A stretch of 64,000 nucleotides of DNA, from positions 1 to 64,000 of the forward strand of contig JAIETP010000004.1 in assembly GCA_019744975.1 (NCBI GenBank), given 5' to 3'. Position numbers and translations under genes: made by a program. This DNA comes from Burkholderiales bacterium. Lineage in GTDB: Bacteria; Pseudomonadota; Gammaproteobacteria; Burkholderiales; SG8-41. Below, piece after piece: positions 34,846 to 44,170 of the stretch (its first letter is position 1; every line of letters begins with the position of its first letter). The notes under the pieces are model-generated. The model saw only the letters and a list, made by a program, of their open reading frames with translations. It was not told the DNA's origin and did not search any database.

Positions 34846-36186
34846 TTGCGTTCCTTCTCCCGTAACTTGCAATGCCTGCTGCAAGGCCTGGCCGCAATGC
34901 TGGCGTTCTGCCTGCCTGCGCTTTATTTACCCGTTTTTGCCGCCGACATCCTGGTGACATCGACCCGGGTCTGGCCCGCGCCCGACTACACCCGCGTCAC
35001 CATCGAATCGCAGCAGCCGGTCAAACACGCGCTGCTCAGCCTCGACAACCCGGACCGGCTGGTGCTCGACCTCGACAATGTCGCACTGAGTGCGGTGCTC
35101 AATGAACTCGCCGGCAAGATCAGCGCCGACGACCCGTATATCAAGGGGGTGCGTGTCGCCCGCTTCAAGCCGGGCACTGTTCGCCTCGTTTTCGATCTGA
35201 AAACCCGCGTCAAACCCGAGGCGTTCGCGCTGAAACCCATCGGTGAATACGGCCACCGGCTGGTATTGGACATCTATCCGCTGGAGCCGCCCGATCCACT
35301 GCTGGCTTTTCTGAAAAATCGCGAGACGCAGGCCGCATCCGCCCCCCCGGCAGCCGCGCCTGCTCCTGTGCCGCCCGCAACGGAAACCGGACCGCCGCCG
35401 GTCATTGCCAAAAGTGAGCCGCCTGCCGCCGCCAAGTCCACCCCGCGCACGGCGCGGCCGCCCTCGGAACGGCTGATCACCATCGCCATCGACGCCGGTC
35501 ACGGCGGCGAAGATCCGGGCGCACGCGGCCGCGGCGGCACCCTGGAAAAACACGTGACGCTGGCGATTGCGCAAAAACTCAAGGAACGCATCGACAACGA
35601 GCCCAACATGCGCGCGGTACTGACGCGCGACGGCGACTTTTTCATTCCCCTGCACATGCGCGTGGCCAAGGCGCGGCGGGTGCGTGCCGACCTGTTCGTG
35701 TCCATCCATGCCGACGCCTTCGTCAAACCCTCGGCCAACGGCTCGTCGGTATTCGCATTGTCGGAAAGCGGCGCAACTTCCGCCGCGGCGCGCTGGCTGG
35801 CCAAGCAGGAAAACGACGCCGACCTGATCGGCGGCGTCAACCTCGGCATCAAGGATCCCTACCTGAAACAGACCCTGCTTGACCTGTCACAGACCGCGTC
35901 GATCAATGACAGCCTGAAACTCGGCAAGGCGGTATTGCAGGAAATGGGCGGCATCAACCGGCTGCACAAAAACTACGTCGAGCAGGCCGGTTTTGCGGTG
36001 CTGAAAGCCCCCGACATCCCGTCGATCCTGATCGAGACCGCCTTTATCAGCAATCCCGACGAGGAAAAAAAGCTGAAAAATCCGGCTTATCAGAATAAGA
36101 TGGCGGACGCGATTTTCACCGGCATCAAACGTTATTTTTCGAAAAATCCGCCACTGGCGCCGGCACAGATCGCAGTTAATCCCTGA
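34846..36186 (+). CDS. amiC: N-acetylmuramoyl-L-alanine amidase
   Basis: A periplasmic zinc amidase that splits septal peptidoglycan. Order of parts: a signal segment (LAAMLAFCLPALYLPVFAA), an AMIN domain (VTSTRVWPAPDYTRVTIES to LVLDIYPLEPP), a proline-alanine linker, and an Amidase_3 domain with IAIDAGHGGEDPGA, SIHADAF and LIETAFISNPDEE. TTG 34846 was chosen because the only upstream ATG in frame (34651) overlaps tsaE deeply; ATG 34897 would cut the signal short. The start is thus uncertain, the function is not. Confidence 0.9.
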   Translation: MRSFSRNLQCLLQGLAAMLAFCLPALYLPVFAADILVTSTRVWPAPDYTRVTIESQQPVKHALLSLDNPDRLVLDLDNVALSAVLNELAGKISADDPYIKGVRVARFKPGTVRLVFDLKTRVKPEAFALKPIGEYGHRLVLDIYPLEPPDPLLAFLKNRETQAASAPPAAAPAPVPPATETGPPPVIAKSEPPAAAKSTPRTARPPSERLITIAIDAGHGGEDPGARGRGGTLEKHVTLAIAQKLKERIDNEPNMRAVLTRDGDFFIPLHMRVAKARRVRADLFVSIHADAFVKPSANGSSVFALSESGATSAAARWLAKQENDADLIGGVNLGIKDPYLKQTLLDLSQTASINDSLKLGKAVLQEMGGINRLHKNYVEQAGFAVLKAPDIPSILIETAFISNPDEEKKLKNPAYQNKMADAIFTGIKRYFSKNPPLAPAQIAVNP

Positions 36187-36236
36187 CCAACCCCGCCCCG
36201 GCGGGATGAAAAGTTGCGCAGGGAATGAGGAGATTC

Positions 36237-37031
36237 ATGAGTCACATCAGGGGCAAAGTGTGGGCCGTGATTCTGTTCTCGGCGCTGGCCGCGGGGTGCG
36301 CGACCGCGCCGACAGATCAGGTACGGACACCGGACACGGTGGCGCTGCCCCTGGTCGGCAGTTTCTCCGGCCATCCGCCGGGTGAAGCCCTGCCGTCGGG
36401 CTGGCAGCCGTGGATACTCTCGCCCTTCAAACGCCCGACCTCGTACCAGCTGGTCAGCCGCGAGGGCAAAACCGTGGCGCGCGCTGACGCCCGCTCATCG
36501 GCCTCGGGCCTGATGCATCCGCTGGCGCTGAATCCCGGCAGCTACCCGCTGCTGCAGTGGCGCTGGAAAGTGGACGAGTTGATCAGCAAAGCCGACAACT
36601 CACAAAAACACCTTGAAGACGCACCGGCGCGGCTGGTGCTCAGCTTCGACGGCGACATGGAAAAATTGACGCCGCAGGATCGCATGCTGTTCGACAGCGT
36701 CCGCCTGCTCACCGGGCAGCAGATGCCCTACGCCACGCTGATGTACATCTGGGGCAACCGTGCGCCGCGGGAAACGGTGATCCCCAACAAACACACTTCG
36801 CGGGTGCGCATGATCGTGGTGGAGTCGGGCCGCGACAAACTCGGCAGCTGGCAGGATGTCACGCGCAACGTAGTCGAAGATTACCGGCGCGCCTTCGGCG
36901 AGGAGCCGGGCCGCATCAGCGCGGTGGGCATCATGACCGACACCGACAATACCGGTGGCAACGCTCATGCGTATTACGGCGACATCGGATTCCATCGCAG
37001 CCCGCCGGTGCTGGCAACGCAGCGGGACTAG
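36237..37031 (+). CDS. DUF3047 lipoprotein
   Basis: A 264-residue protein with a lipoprotein signal (LFSALAAGC) and a DUF3047 domain, seen in LQWRWKVDELISKADN, ARLVLSFDG and VGIMTDTDNTGG. AGGAG lies 7 bases before ATG 36237, so this is preferred over ATG 36225. The family is common in betaproteobacteria but has no known role. Its stop overlaps that of the convergent aminotransferase gene by three bases. Confidence 0.88.
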   Translation: MSHIRGKVWAVILFSALAAGCATAPTDQVRTPDTVALPLVGSFSGHPPGEALPSGWQPWILSPFKRPTSYQLVSREGKTVARADARSSASGLMHPLALNPGSYPLLQWRWKVDELISKADNSQKHLEDAPARLVLSFDGDMEKLTPQDRMLFDSVRLLTGQQMPYATLMYIWGNRAPRETVIPNKHTSRVRMIVVESGRDKLGSWQDVTRNVVEDYRRAFGEEPGRISAVGIMTDTDNTGGNAHAYYGDIGFHRSPPVLATQRD

Positions 37032-38176
37032 CGGCCGAGCTCGCTGCGAATCGCGGCAATCGCCCGCTCGAGATCGTCTTCGCTGTTCGAAAAACCCAGC
37101 GAAATACGGATCGCGTCATCCTTGACGTTGACAATCACCCGGTGCTTTTCGCGCAGCCGGTTCATCAGATCGCCGGCATTGGCCACCGGCACACTGACGA
37201 TCTGCGCGCGCTCGGACCATTCAGCCGGCGTGGTGGTTGTGAGCCCGGCTTTCGCCACCAGTCCGAGCAGATGGCTGGTCAGCGCCTGGACCCGCGCCTC
37301 GATGTTCTGCACGCCGATACCCGAAATCATTGCCGCGCTGCGGCGCAGGACCCGCAAGCCGAGAAAATTAGGATTGCCACCTTCGAAGCGGTGCGCGGTG
37401 CGGAAATAGTCGAACTGGCTGTTCAGATGCGCGCTTGCCGCCGCTGAACCCGCGGCCACCGGCGCTTTCAGGAAGGGCGTGCGCAACTGATCGATGAGTT
37501 CCTCGCGGCAGTAGAGCAGGCCCGCGCCGGTCAGGCCGAACAGGCTCTTGTGGCCGCCGATCGCCACCAGGTCGGCATTGAGGCTCGACAGCGGCGCCGC
37601 GAGCACGCCGGCGGCCTGCACGCCATCGACCACCAGGCGAATGTCGCGCTCGCGGCAGGCCGTGCCCAGTGCCGGCAGATCGACGCGATAACCGTTGCCA
37701 TAGGTGACGTAGGCGGTTGATACCACCCGGGTGCGGGCATCAATCTGCTCCAAAAAGGCATCGAGCGGCAGCCGGCCGCCGCGATTTTTCGCCTTGCGGA
37801 TCTCGACCCCCTTGTCCACCCAGTGCTGCCACACCCAGAGGTTGGCGGTATGCTCCATGTCGGTGAGCACGATGTTGTCGCCAGGCCGCAGATCGAAGGC
37901 ATGCGCCGCGATCAGCAGGCCCTCGGTGGTGTTCTTGGTAAAGGCGATTTCGGCGGGTTTGGCCCCCAGCAGCTCCGCCATGGCTTTGCGGGTTTCGGCG
38001 ACATTGAGCGCCGACCAAGCGTCGGCGCCGGCGGTTTCGACAATGTCATCGCAATATTCCTCGATCACCTCGCGCTGGCAGCGCGGCGGCAGCGTCTTGC
38101 GCGCCCAATCGAGGTAAGTCCACTTTGCCAGAGCCGGAAATTCCCCGCGGAGTTTGCTCCAGTTCACTGCGCTCAT
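37028..38176 (-). CDS. Class V aminotransferase
   Basis: A 382-residue PLP enzyme of the cysteine desulfurase/isopenicillin epimerase-like group. The PLP lysine is in AIGGHKSLFGLTG; other cofactor stretches are FTKNTTEGLLIAAHAF, LTDMEHTANLWVW and LVVDGVQAAGV. AAGGAAGAG precedes ATG 38176. There is no conserved Cys loop that would mark a sulfur donor for iron-sulfur clusters. The true substrate is unknown. Confidence 0.88.
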   Translation of the reverse strand: MSAVNWSKLRGEFPALAKWTYLDWARKTLPPRCQREVIEEYCDDIVETAGADAWSALNVAETRKAMAELLGAKPAEIAFTKNTTEGLLIAAHAFDLRPGDNIVLTDMEHTANLWVWQHWVDKGVEIRKAKNRGGRLPLDAFLEQIDARTRVVSTAYVTYGNGYRVDLPALGTACRERDIRLVVDGVQAAGVLAAPLSSLNADLVAIGGHKSLFGLTGAGLLYCREELIDQLRTPFLKAPVAAGSAAASAHLNSQFDYFRTAHRFEGGNPNFLGLRVLRRSAAMISGIGVQNIEARVQALTSHLLGLVAKAGLTTTTPAEWSERAQIVSVPVANAGDLMNRLREKHRVIVNVKDDAIRISLGFSNSEDDLERAIAAIRSELGR

Positions 38177-38347
38177 GCTCTTCCTTGTGCTGATTAATGC
38201 CGGATCAGGCCGGCCAAACACGATGGTAGTCGAATCCCGGCCCGTTTCAGCCCATTTTTCACGATCCGGCGCCACTGCTTTTGTCAGGCGCCGCTTGCTG
38301 ATAATCAGCCCCATTAATAGCAGTAACAATTTCCACGGAGTATCGCC

Positions 38348-38525
38348 ATGCGCCACCTGCTGGCCGCAGTCGCCGCCCTGATCGCCTTTGCGCCGGCGCA
38401 CACGCTGCTGGCGGCACACAGCGCTTACCCGCTGCGCCAATGCCTTTGCAGCCCAAGGGTAGCCACTGATGGACGTTGAGATAAAGGTTATAGATGCGAC
38501 GAACGGTTACGGCTTCCACCTGATC
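38348..38525 (+). pseudogene. Remnant of a secreted-protein gene at the island edge
   Basis: ATG 38348, preceded by GGAG, opens a signal peptide (HLLAAVAALIAFAPAHTLLAA) but the frame ends at 38479 after 43 codons. A different frame then gives EIKVIDATNGYGFHLI up to a TAG at 38523-38525. This looks like the two ends of a broken gene. It marks the left side of the AT-richer block that follows. Confidence 0.5.
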
Positions 38526-38537
38526 TAGTATCCGTAG

Positions 38538-38562
38538 GCCCCCGTGTTACTCAGACGGGGGC
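38538..38562. terminator. Strong hairpin downstream of the TerC gene
   Basis: An 8-bp stem GCCCCCGT/ACGGGGGC with a 9-base loop. It lies about 40 bases beyond the TerC stop on the minus strand. No T-run follows, so it may be a weak terminator or part of the junction. Confidence 0.5.
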
Positions 38563-38600
38563 GATAGATAAGCCAAGCAGAATTTGCGGCGGTTTGGAAA

Positions 38601-39296
38601 TTAAGTGGGCGTCTTCGTAGAAACTTGTGAGGCGCGGCAGGCCCTGCTAAGGGTAACAACAATAAGGGCTCCTATTCCTGAAGCAGCATAGTGAAACCAT
38701 GCGGGCATATCCTGTAACCAGGGCTTCACTGCGACGTCATCGACCATCAGTCCACCTGCGATCCACCCTATTAGGGCAGCGCCAAAAAGTATTACGGACG
38801 GGAATCGGTCCATGATCTTGAGAACCAGCTTGCTTCCCCAGACGATAATCGGGATGCTCACCAGAATTCCCAGGATTGCCTGCCCCCAACTGTCTTTGGC
38901 GGCTGCCGCAACGGCAACCACATTATCAAGGCTCATCACAGCATCGGCCAGAACCACCGTGCGTATTGCGCTCAACAGCGTTGTGCCTCCATCAATCCCG
39001 CCTTCACCAGACGTCTCGCCATCAGGAAGGGCCATTTTTATCGCAATCCAGAATAGCAGCATTCCGCTGACGATTTTCAGGTAGGACAGCTCCATTAGAT
39101 TGACTGCGAAAATCAGAAATACAGCGCGCAGGACTACGGCCCCGAATACCCCCCAGAAAATCCCCTTTCTTCTCTGCGCCTCCGGCAGCCGGCGACAGGC
39201 CAGTGCGATCACCACTGCATTATCGCCACCGAGCAGGATGTCGATGAGTATGATTTGCCCGACCGTTATCCAGAATTGCGGATTGCTGAAGTCCAT
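38601..39296 (-). CDS. TerC-family integral membrane protein (YjbE type)
   Basis: A 231-residue membrane protein with about seven helices. The TerC hallmarks are ILIDILLGGDNAVVIALACR and VVLADAVMSLDNVVAVAAAA, where the acidic residues probably bind a metal ion. Such proteins export manganese or other metals. It ends the minus-strand group SulP, DUF2970, TerC. Codons are less GC-rich than in the core genes, which suggests transfer. Confidence 0.9.
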   Translation of the reverse strand: MDFSNPQFWITVGQIILIDILLGGDNAVVIALACRRLPEAQRRKGIFWGVFGAVVLRAVFLIFAVNLMELSYLKIVSGMLLFWIAIKMALPDGETSGEGGIDGGTTLLSAIRTVVLADAVMSLDNVVAVAAAAKDSWGQAILGILVSIPIIVWGSKLVLKIMDRFPSVILFGAALIGWIAGGLMVDDVAVKPWLQDMPAWFHYAASGIGALIVVTLSRACRASQVSTKTPT

Positions 39297-39353
39297 TGGT
39301 TTCCTCCTGTTCCCGCAAAAAGCCCGACCGTTACACCTGTCCTGTGCAGCGGG

Positions 39354-39593
39354 TCAGTGAGTGACCAACTTTACGATTGCGACTAATCCCAGCACCAATA
39401 CGATCAAGGTAATCGCGGCAGCGATAATGACTTGAGTGATCGTAATTGTCGCCCCGTCTTTTTGCCAGGTTCCTTTAGCTCCGATTGCGAATATTCCACA
39501 AAACATCGTCGCGAAAACCTGAAAAATGCTTGCCCTGCGAGTCGATGGCAGTGACGTAGACTCCTCTTTCAGGCTTTTAGGTTCAGTCTTCAA
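39354..39593 (-). CDS. DUF2970 small membrane protein
   Basis: A 79-residue protein with a hydrophilic N-terminus and the DUF2970 core FQVFATMFCGIFAIGAKG, then one strong membrane helix (ITQVIIAAAITLIVLVLGLVA). The start is probably TTG 39593, with AAGG before it. It sits 9 bases after SulP and before TerC on the same strand. Function is unknown. Confidence 0.8.
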   Translation of the reverse strand: MKTEPKSLKEESTSLPSTRRASIFQVFATMFCGIFAIGAKGTWQKDGATITITQVIIAAAITLIVLVLGLVAIVKLVTH

Positions 39594-39602
39594 AATTTAC
39601 CT

Positions 39603-41345
39603 TCATTTCTGGGCGCCGTTATCTTGGTTAAAGTGCCCCTTGCTGGTCTTTATAAATCGGGCAGCAATATCACTGAGGTGACCATTGCGATGCGCCTCTG
39701 TGTTGTTGTCTTCGATTGCCCCATGGATCGCATCGATGAACTTTCCTACGTGACAATCTGACGGACCTTTCCCCACCACACCGGCCTTACTTAATTTTGC
39801 AAGAACGCGTGGGTTCGCCTCACATAACACGACTTTCACACCGCGCATGCGCAGTTTGCCTGTAACCTCCTCCAGCATCTGAATGCCGGTAATGTCTATG
39901 AACGGGACTCGCCTTAGTCGAATAATCAGGATCTTCGGATCGGTATGGGTTTGCAGTAGCGCCCGCTCGAAGTTTTCCACCGCACCGAAGAACATCGGAC
40001 CGTCAATTTCATAAACTATCGTGCTCGGAGGTAAGTGATCGACGCCATGTTGAGCAAGTTCGACTTGTAGCACTTGGGTGCCTACTTGTTGTGTTTCGAC
40101 GGCCTCGGACATGCGGCGAAGAAACTGAAGGATTGCAAGAATTACGCCGACATTGACCGCCACCACGAGATCCGCGAACACTGTCAGCAAAAACGTAGTG
40201 ACAAGAATGACACGATCGGCTGTGGGTGCTTTGCTCAGGATATGGGCAAAGTGCCTCACTTCGCTCATGTTCCATGCCACTACAAATAAAATTGCTGCGA
40301 GCGCAGCGAGTGGAATGCTGGACGCCAAAGGCGCAAGAAAAAGCAGGACTCCAACAAGCATGGCAGCGTGCACGATTCCAGCCAACGGACTGGTAGCACC
40401 GTTGCGTATATTGGTTGCTGTTCGCGCGATGGCGCCAGTGGCCGCGAAACCACCAAACAGCGGTGTAACGATATTGGCGATACCTTGGCCTATCAATTCC
40501 TGATTGGAGTTGTGCCGTGTGCCTGACATACCGTCTGCGACTACTGCTGAAAGCAGCGATTCGATAGCGCCCAACATTGCGATTGTAAAAGCTGGACCTA
40601 TTAGCAGGAGTAATTGTCCTATCGTAAGGTCCGGGAGAGTGAGTGAAGGCAAGCCAGTAGGGATGCCACCAAACTCGCTGCCAATTGTCGCCACACCGGG
40701 CGTTTGCATCACGGCTTGCAGCATCGTAGCCACAACCATCGCCACAAGAGGCCCTGGCACGCGCCTTAGTCTTTTGATACGGGGTATGAACAGAATGAGC
40801 CCAATGCTCGCGAGTGCCAGGCCAGCGGTTGGCAAGTGAATTTGAGGCAATACCTGTATCAGGTGCCAGAGTTTTTCGTGGAAGTGCTCCCCGACCACTT
40901 TAGGCAGACCCAAGAAATCACGCCATTGACCCACGAAGATAATCACGCCAATTCCTGACGTGAAGCCCACGATCACGGGCGCAGGGATGAACTTGATTAC
41001 ACCGCCCATACGTGCCATCCCCATCAGTAACAGGATGACCCCGGCCATGAGGGTGGCTACCTGCAAGCCAGCAATGCCGTACTTTGCGGTGACACCAGCC
41101 AAGATGGCGATAAAAGCCCCGGTCGGCCCGGCAATCTGTAATCGACTACCACCGAAAATCGTCACCAGCCCGCCGCCAATAATCGCGGTGTAGAGCCCGT
41201 GCTCTGGGCGAGCACCGCTGGCTATGGCAAATGCCATCGCCAAGGGAAGCGCCACCACAGCAACAATAATCCCGGCCACGACATTGGGCAGCCAATGTGC
41301 GCGGGCATAGAGGCCGGCTCTGTGAGCTTCGAGCAAGGCGATCAT
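39603..41345 (-). CDS. SulP-family anion transporter with STAS domain
   Basis: A 580-residue transporter of the SLC26/SulP family, moving sulfate, bicarbonate or similar anions. Residues about 1-400 form the membrane core, with NVVAGIIVAVVALPLAMAFAI and GGSRLQIAGPTGAFIAILAG. A cytoplasmic STAS domain follows (residues about 430-540, IDGPMFFGAVENFER and FIDITGIQMLEEV). It leads the SulP-DUF2970-TerC operon. A palindrome and a ribbon-helix-helix gene lie just upstream. Confidence 0.93.
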   Translation of the reverse strand: MIALLEAHRAGLYARAHWLPNVVAGIIVAVVALPLAMAFAIASGARPEHGLYTAIIGGGLVTIFGGSRLQIAGPTGAFIAILAGVTAKYGIAGLQVATLMAGVILLLMGMARMGGVIKFIPAPVIVGFTSGIGVIIFVGQWRDFLGLPKVVGEHFHEKLWHLIQVLPQIHLPTAGLALASIGLILFIPRIKRLRRVPGPLVAMVVATMLQAVMQTPGVATIGSEFGGIPTGLPSLTLPDLTIGQLLLLIGPAFTIAMLGAIESLLSAVVADGMSGTRHNSNQELIGQGIANIVTPLFGGFAATGAIARTATNIRNGATSPLAGIVHAAMLVGVLLFLAPLASSIPLAALAAILFVVAWNMSEVRHFAHILSKAPTADRVILVTTFLLTVFADLVVAVNVGVILAILQFLRRMSEAVETQQVGTQVLQVELAQHGVDHLPPSTIVYEIDGPMFFGAVENFERALLQTHTDPKILIIRLRRVPFIDITGIQMLEEVTGKLRMRGVKVVLCEANPRVLAKLSKAGVVGKGPSDCHVGKFIDAIHGAIEDNNTEAHRNGHLSDIAARFIKTSKGHFNQDNGAQK

Positions 41346-41375
41346 CGAGCCAACTCCTAATTTTGTTACAATTTT

Positions 41376-41394
41376 ATGTTAATTATATTAACAT
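41376..41394. promoter_or_regulatory. Perfect palindrome, putative operator
   Basis: ATGTTAAT-TAT-ATTAACAT lies in the 80-base AT-rich gap between SulP (minus) and the ribbon-helix-helix gene (plus). Ribbon-helix-helix dimers bind such sites, so it may control both genes. Confidence 0.6.
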
Positions 41395-41425
41395 ATGATT
41401 ATAATAAAAAAAAGGAGAAAGTCCC

Positions 41426-41605
41426 ATGGAACAGAAAACCGCTCGACTCACCGTACTTATAGACCCGGGGAAGAAAAAGGCGTTTGAGCAATTGTGTGCG
41501 CAGCAAGATGTCACCCCATCGCAGATCGTGCGCCAACTCATCCGCGACTACTTGAAGCAACATGGGGTCGAATGGCTACCGGGTGTACAGGACGGTGATG
41601 TTTAG
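41426..41605 (+). CDS. Small ribbon-helix-helix regulator
   Basis: A 59-residue protein from ATG 41426, with AAAGGAG before it. The short strand ARLTVLIDPGKKKAFEQLC and helices in TPSQIVRQLIRDYLKQHG have the CopG/Arc pattern. It is divergent from SulP with a perfect palindrome between them. It probably represses its own gene and the SulP operon. No toxin gene follows, so a plain regulator is more likely than an antitoxin. Confidence 0.72.
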   Translation: MEQKTARLTVLIDPGKKKAFEQLCAQQDVTPSQIVRQLIRDYLKQHGVEWLPGVQDGDV

Positions 41606-41700
41606 ATGGCATCAAAAAAAGCAATTTCTTAATCCCAAACCACACTCAGAAACAAAGGGAAGGCCATCTCCGAAAACCAAAGGCCATTTGCTCGACGCCG

Positions 41701-42429
41701 TCAAAAACCATCGACATCATGACGATTCCCTTCCGATCCACGCCGTATCTGCACACGCCAGATCAAAAAACTCATCAAGCTACAAAACCAGGCAATCCAG
41801 AGACTCCACAAGTTGTGCGACAGAAAATGGGCACCACGGGCAATCTGCACGAAGGACATCAGCGCCCCCAAGCCCAGTGCAAGCACGAACGCAATGCCTG
41901 CGAGCAGGCGGTGACTGCGACGGAATGCAAAATATCCGGCAATCAGGGAAAACCCGCCGGCTGCGTGCCCACTGGGCCAGCAATGTCCCGGCCCAGTCGT
42001 GGCTACCGGCAAATCGAACAGGGGAAACCAGTCGGCCGCTCCTCCCAGGCCCTTGAGGTCCCAGGGGCAGGAGTGCGCGCTGGCCATTTTTAACAGCGTA
42101 GCCACCAATGTCGTCAAAACCACGGCAACACAAAAAAACACCAGTGGCGACCGCCACCGACGAAGTAAAATCACGCGCGCGCTGGTTGCCGCGGCTAGCG
42201 CGCCTGACAGCCAGATGAACAGTGCCAGCCATTTGAGACCCGTATGTCCACCGACTGCAAAAAGCGGTACATCCTTGAGGGGAAAAATGCCGGCAACCGG
42301 ATCAAAAAAGAAACGGGAAACCGCAAAATCAACCGTGCCATCCCGCGACAACCAAACCAACAAAATTCCTGAGACCGCCAGAAAAAACAGGCTTGTCGCC
42401 GCAAATCGCGCGTCTTTTTGATCAATCAC
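41701..42429 (-). CDS. PAP2-family phosphatase
   Basis: A 242-residue membrane phosphatase with about six helices. The acid-phosphatase motifs are KMASAHSCPWDL, CWPSGHAAGG and ARGAHFLSHNLWS, the last two holding the catalytic His residues. The group includes lipid A 1-phosphatases and undecaprenyl pyrophosphate phosphatases. The start is GTG 42429. Its neighbour is a phosphoethanolamine transferase read the other way, which suggests a job on lipid A or on a lipid carrier. Confidence 0.87.
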   Translation of the reverse strand: MIDQKDARFAATSLFFLAVSGILLVWLSRDGTVDFAVSRFFFDPVAGIFPLKDVPLFAVGGHTGLKWLALFIWLSGALAAATSARVILLRRWRSPLVFFCVAVVLTTLVATLLKMASAHSCPWDLKGLGGAADWFPLFDLPVATTGPGHCWPSGHAAGGFSLIAGYFAFRRSHRLLAGIAFVLALGLGALMSFVQIARGAHFLSHNLWSLWIAWFCSLMSFLIWRVQIRRGSEGNRHDVDGF

Positions 42430-42486
42430 TTCAGATAGCCTTATAGTCGCAACCTGATATCTCAGAGCATTATTTCAAGACCCGCA

Positions 42487-44133
42487 ATGCCAGCATACAA
42501 AAAAGCAGACCCCTCTTTTATGGCCAGGCTCAGCCTGTCCACAACCAACCTGATCCTTGTTGTCACCGCGTTTCTGCTCATTTTCGGCAACACCACCCTC
42601 GCCTCGAACATTCTCAAGGCATACCCGGTAAATGGCGACAACATTTTTTCCCTGCTTTCGCTGATCATCGTATTCGGCGGGGCCACCATCCTGCTGCTTG
42701 CACTGATGTGTTTCAGGCATTCAACAAAGCCGGTCCTGATTATCGTCCTGCTGCTGTCCTCCATGGCCACTTACTTCATGGACAGTTACGGCGTGGTCAT
42801 CAGTGACGACATGATGCGGAATATCGCATATACCAGCACTGCCGAAACACTCGAATTACTGAATATAAAACTGCTGGCTTACCTGACTGCCCTGGGCGTC
42901 GTGCCGGCAATCCTGGTCGGAATGGTTCCACTGCAATGGCGCGGCCTGCGCCGGGAAATTATTGCCCGCCTGAAACTGCTTGGCATCACGACCTTTCTCG
43001 TCGTTGCCACGACTCTGGCTTTCGGCAGCTTTTATGCCTCGTTTTTCAGGGAACACAAAGAGCTGCGCCAGCATGCGAATCCGACTTATTATTTTTACTC
43101 GGCAATCAAATATGCCACCCAGTTGCTGAAGCCGGCTTCAAATGCGCCCATCGTCACGGTTGGCGCTGACGCGGTGATCCCGGCCTCGGACGTGGACCGT
43201 GAACTGACCATCATGGTGGTCGGCGAAACGGCCCGGGCCGACCGTTTTTCGCTCAATGGTTATCAGCGCGACACCAATCCGCAGCTGCAGAAATTGAATG
43301 TGGTCAATTTCACAAATTTCCGGGCCTGTGGCACTTCCACCGCGGTTTCGGTTCCTTGCATGTTTTTACTGGATGGGCAGGCGAATGCCGCTTCATCCAA
43401 AATCGCAACTGATGAAAACCTGCTGGATGTACTGAAACGCAGCGGCGTCGCCGTGTTATGGCGCGACAATAACTCCGACTCCAAGGGGGTCGCTGAACGC
43501 GTGACTTTCCAGGACTACAAATCCCCGAAAACCAATACGATCTGCGATATTGAGTGCAGGGATGAGGGCATGCTGGTCGGGCTGCAGGAATTCATCGATT
43601 CACATCCCACAGGCGATGTGTTCATCGTACTGCACCAGATGGGGAACCACGGGCCAGCCTATTTTCGCCGTTATCCTCCGGAGTTTGAAAGGTTCAAACC
43701 TGCCTGCAAGGACAGTGATCTCAGCCGCTGCAGCCGGGAGGAAATCGGCAATGCCTACGACAATGCCATTCTTTACACGGACCACTTTCTGGCAAAGATC
43801 ATCGGGCTGCTCAGGAAAAACGACAATAAGTTCGAGACCGCGCTGTTTTATGTCAGCGATCACGGGGAGTCGCTGGGCGAAAACGGGCTGTACCTGCATG
43901 GCCTGCCCAAAGCCATCGCACCTGACACCCAACTCCACATCCCTGCGCTGATGTGGTTCGGCGCAAATTTCAGGGACGCCAACATACCCGCGCTGCGTGC
44001 AAAAACCGGGGAGCGGTTCACACACAGCAATGTTTTCCATACCCTGCTCGGCATTTTCGAGGTCGAAACCTCGGTCTACCGCCCCAGGATGGACATGCTG
44101 GACAGTGCAAGGCCGTCCGGACAAAAGAAATAA
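42487..44133 (+). CDS. eptA: Lipid A phosphoethanolamine transferase
   Basis: A 548-residue inner-membrane enzyme of the EptA/MCR family that puts phosphoethanolamine on lipid A, which lowers binding of cationic peptides. Five membrane helices fill residues about 20-185. The periplasmic domain has Glu247 in VVGETARADR, catalytic Thr285 in CGTSTAVSVPCM, and zinc ligands in YVSDHGESLGENGLYLHG. Cysteines in pairs (CDIEC, CKDSDLSRC) fit the usual disulfides. It is a chromosomal-type family member, not an mcr mobile cassette. Confidence 0.93.
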   Translation: MPAYKKADPSFMARLSLSTTNLILVVTAFLLIFGNTTLASNILKAYPVNGDNIFSLLSLIIVFGGATILLLALMCFRHSTKPVLIIVLLLSSMATYFMDSYGVVISDDMMRNIAYTSTAETLELLNIKLLAYLTALGVVPAILVGMVPLQWRGLRREIIARLKLLGITTFLVVATTLAFGSFYASFFREHKELRQHANPTYYFYSAIKYATQLLKPASNAPIVTVGADAVIPASDVDRELTIMVVGETARADRFSLNGYQRDTNPQLQKLNVVNFTNFRACGTSTAVSVPCMFLLDGQANAASSKIATDENLLDVLKRSGVAVLWRDNNSDSKGVAERVTFQDYKSPKTNTICDIECRDEGMLVGLQEFIDSHPTGDVFIVLHQMGNHGPAYFRRYPPEFERFKPACKDSDLSRCSREEIGNAYDNAILYTDHFLAKIIGLLRKNDNKFETALFYVSDHGESLGENGLYLHGLPKAIAPDTQLHIPALMWFGANFRDANIPALRAKTGERFTHSNVFHTLLGIFEVETSVYRPRMDMLDSARPSGQKK

Positions 44134-44170
44134 ACAATCCGCACCATGCCGCCCCGCTACCGGCAACAAA

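Noticed and set aside
41562-42056. 164-codon plus-strand frame opposite the PAP2 gene
   Set aside because: The protein is low-complexity and unlike any family; the PAP2 motifs on the other strand are clear.
42487-44133. Mobile mcr-type resistance gene
   Set aside because: No insertion sequence or plasmid feature flanks it; it is an ordinary chromosomal EptA-type gene.
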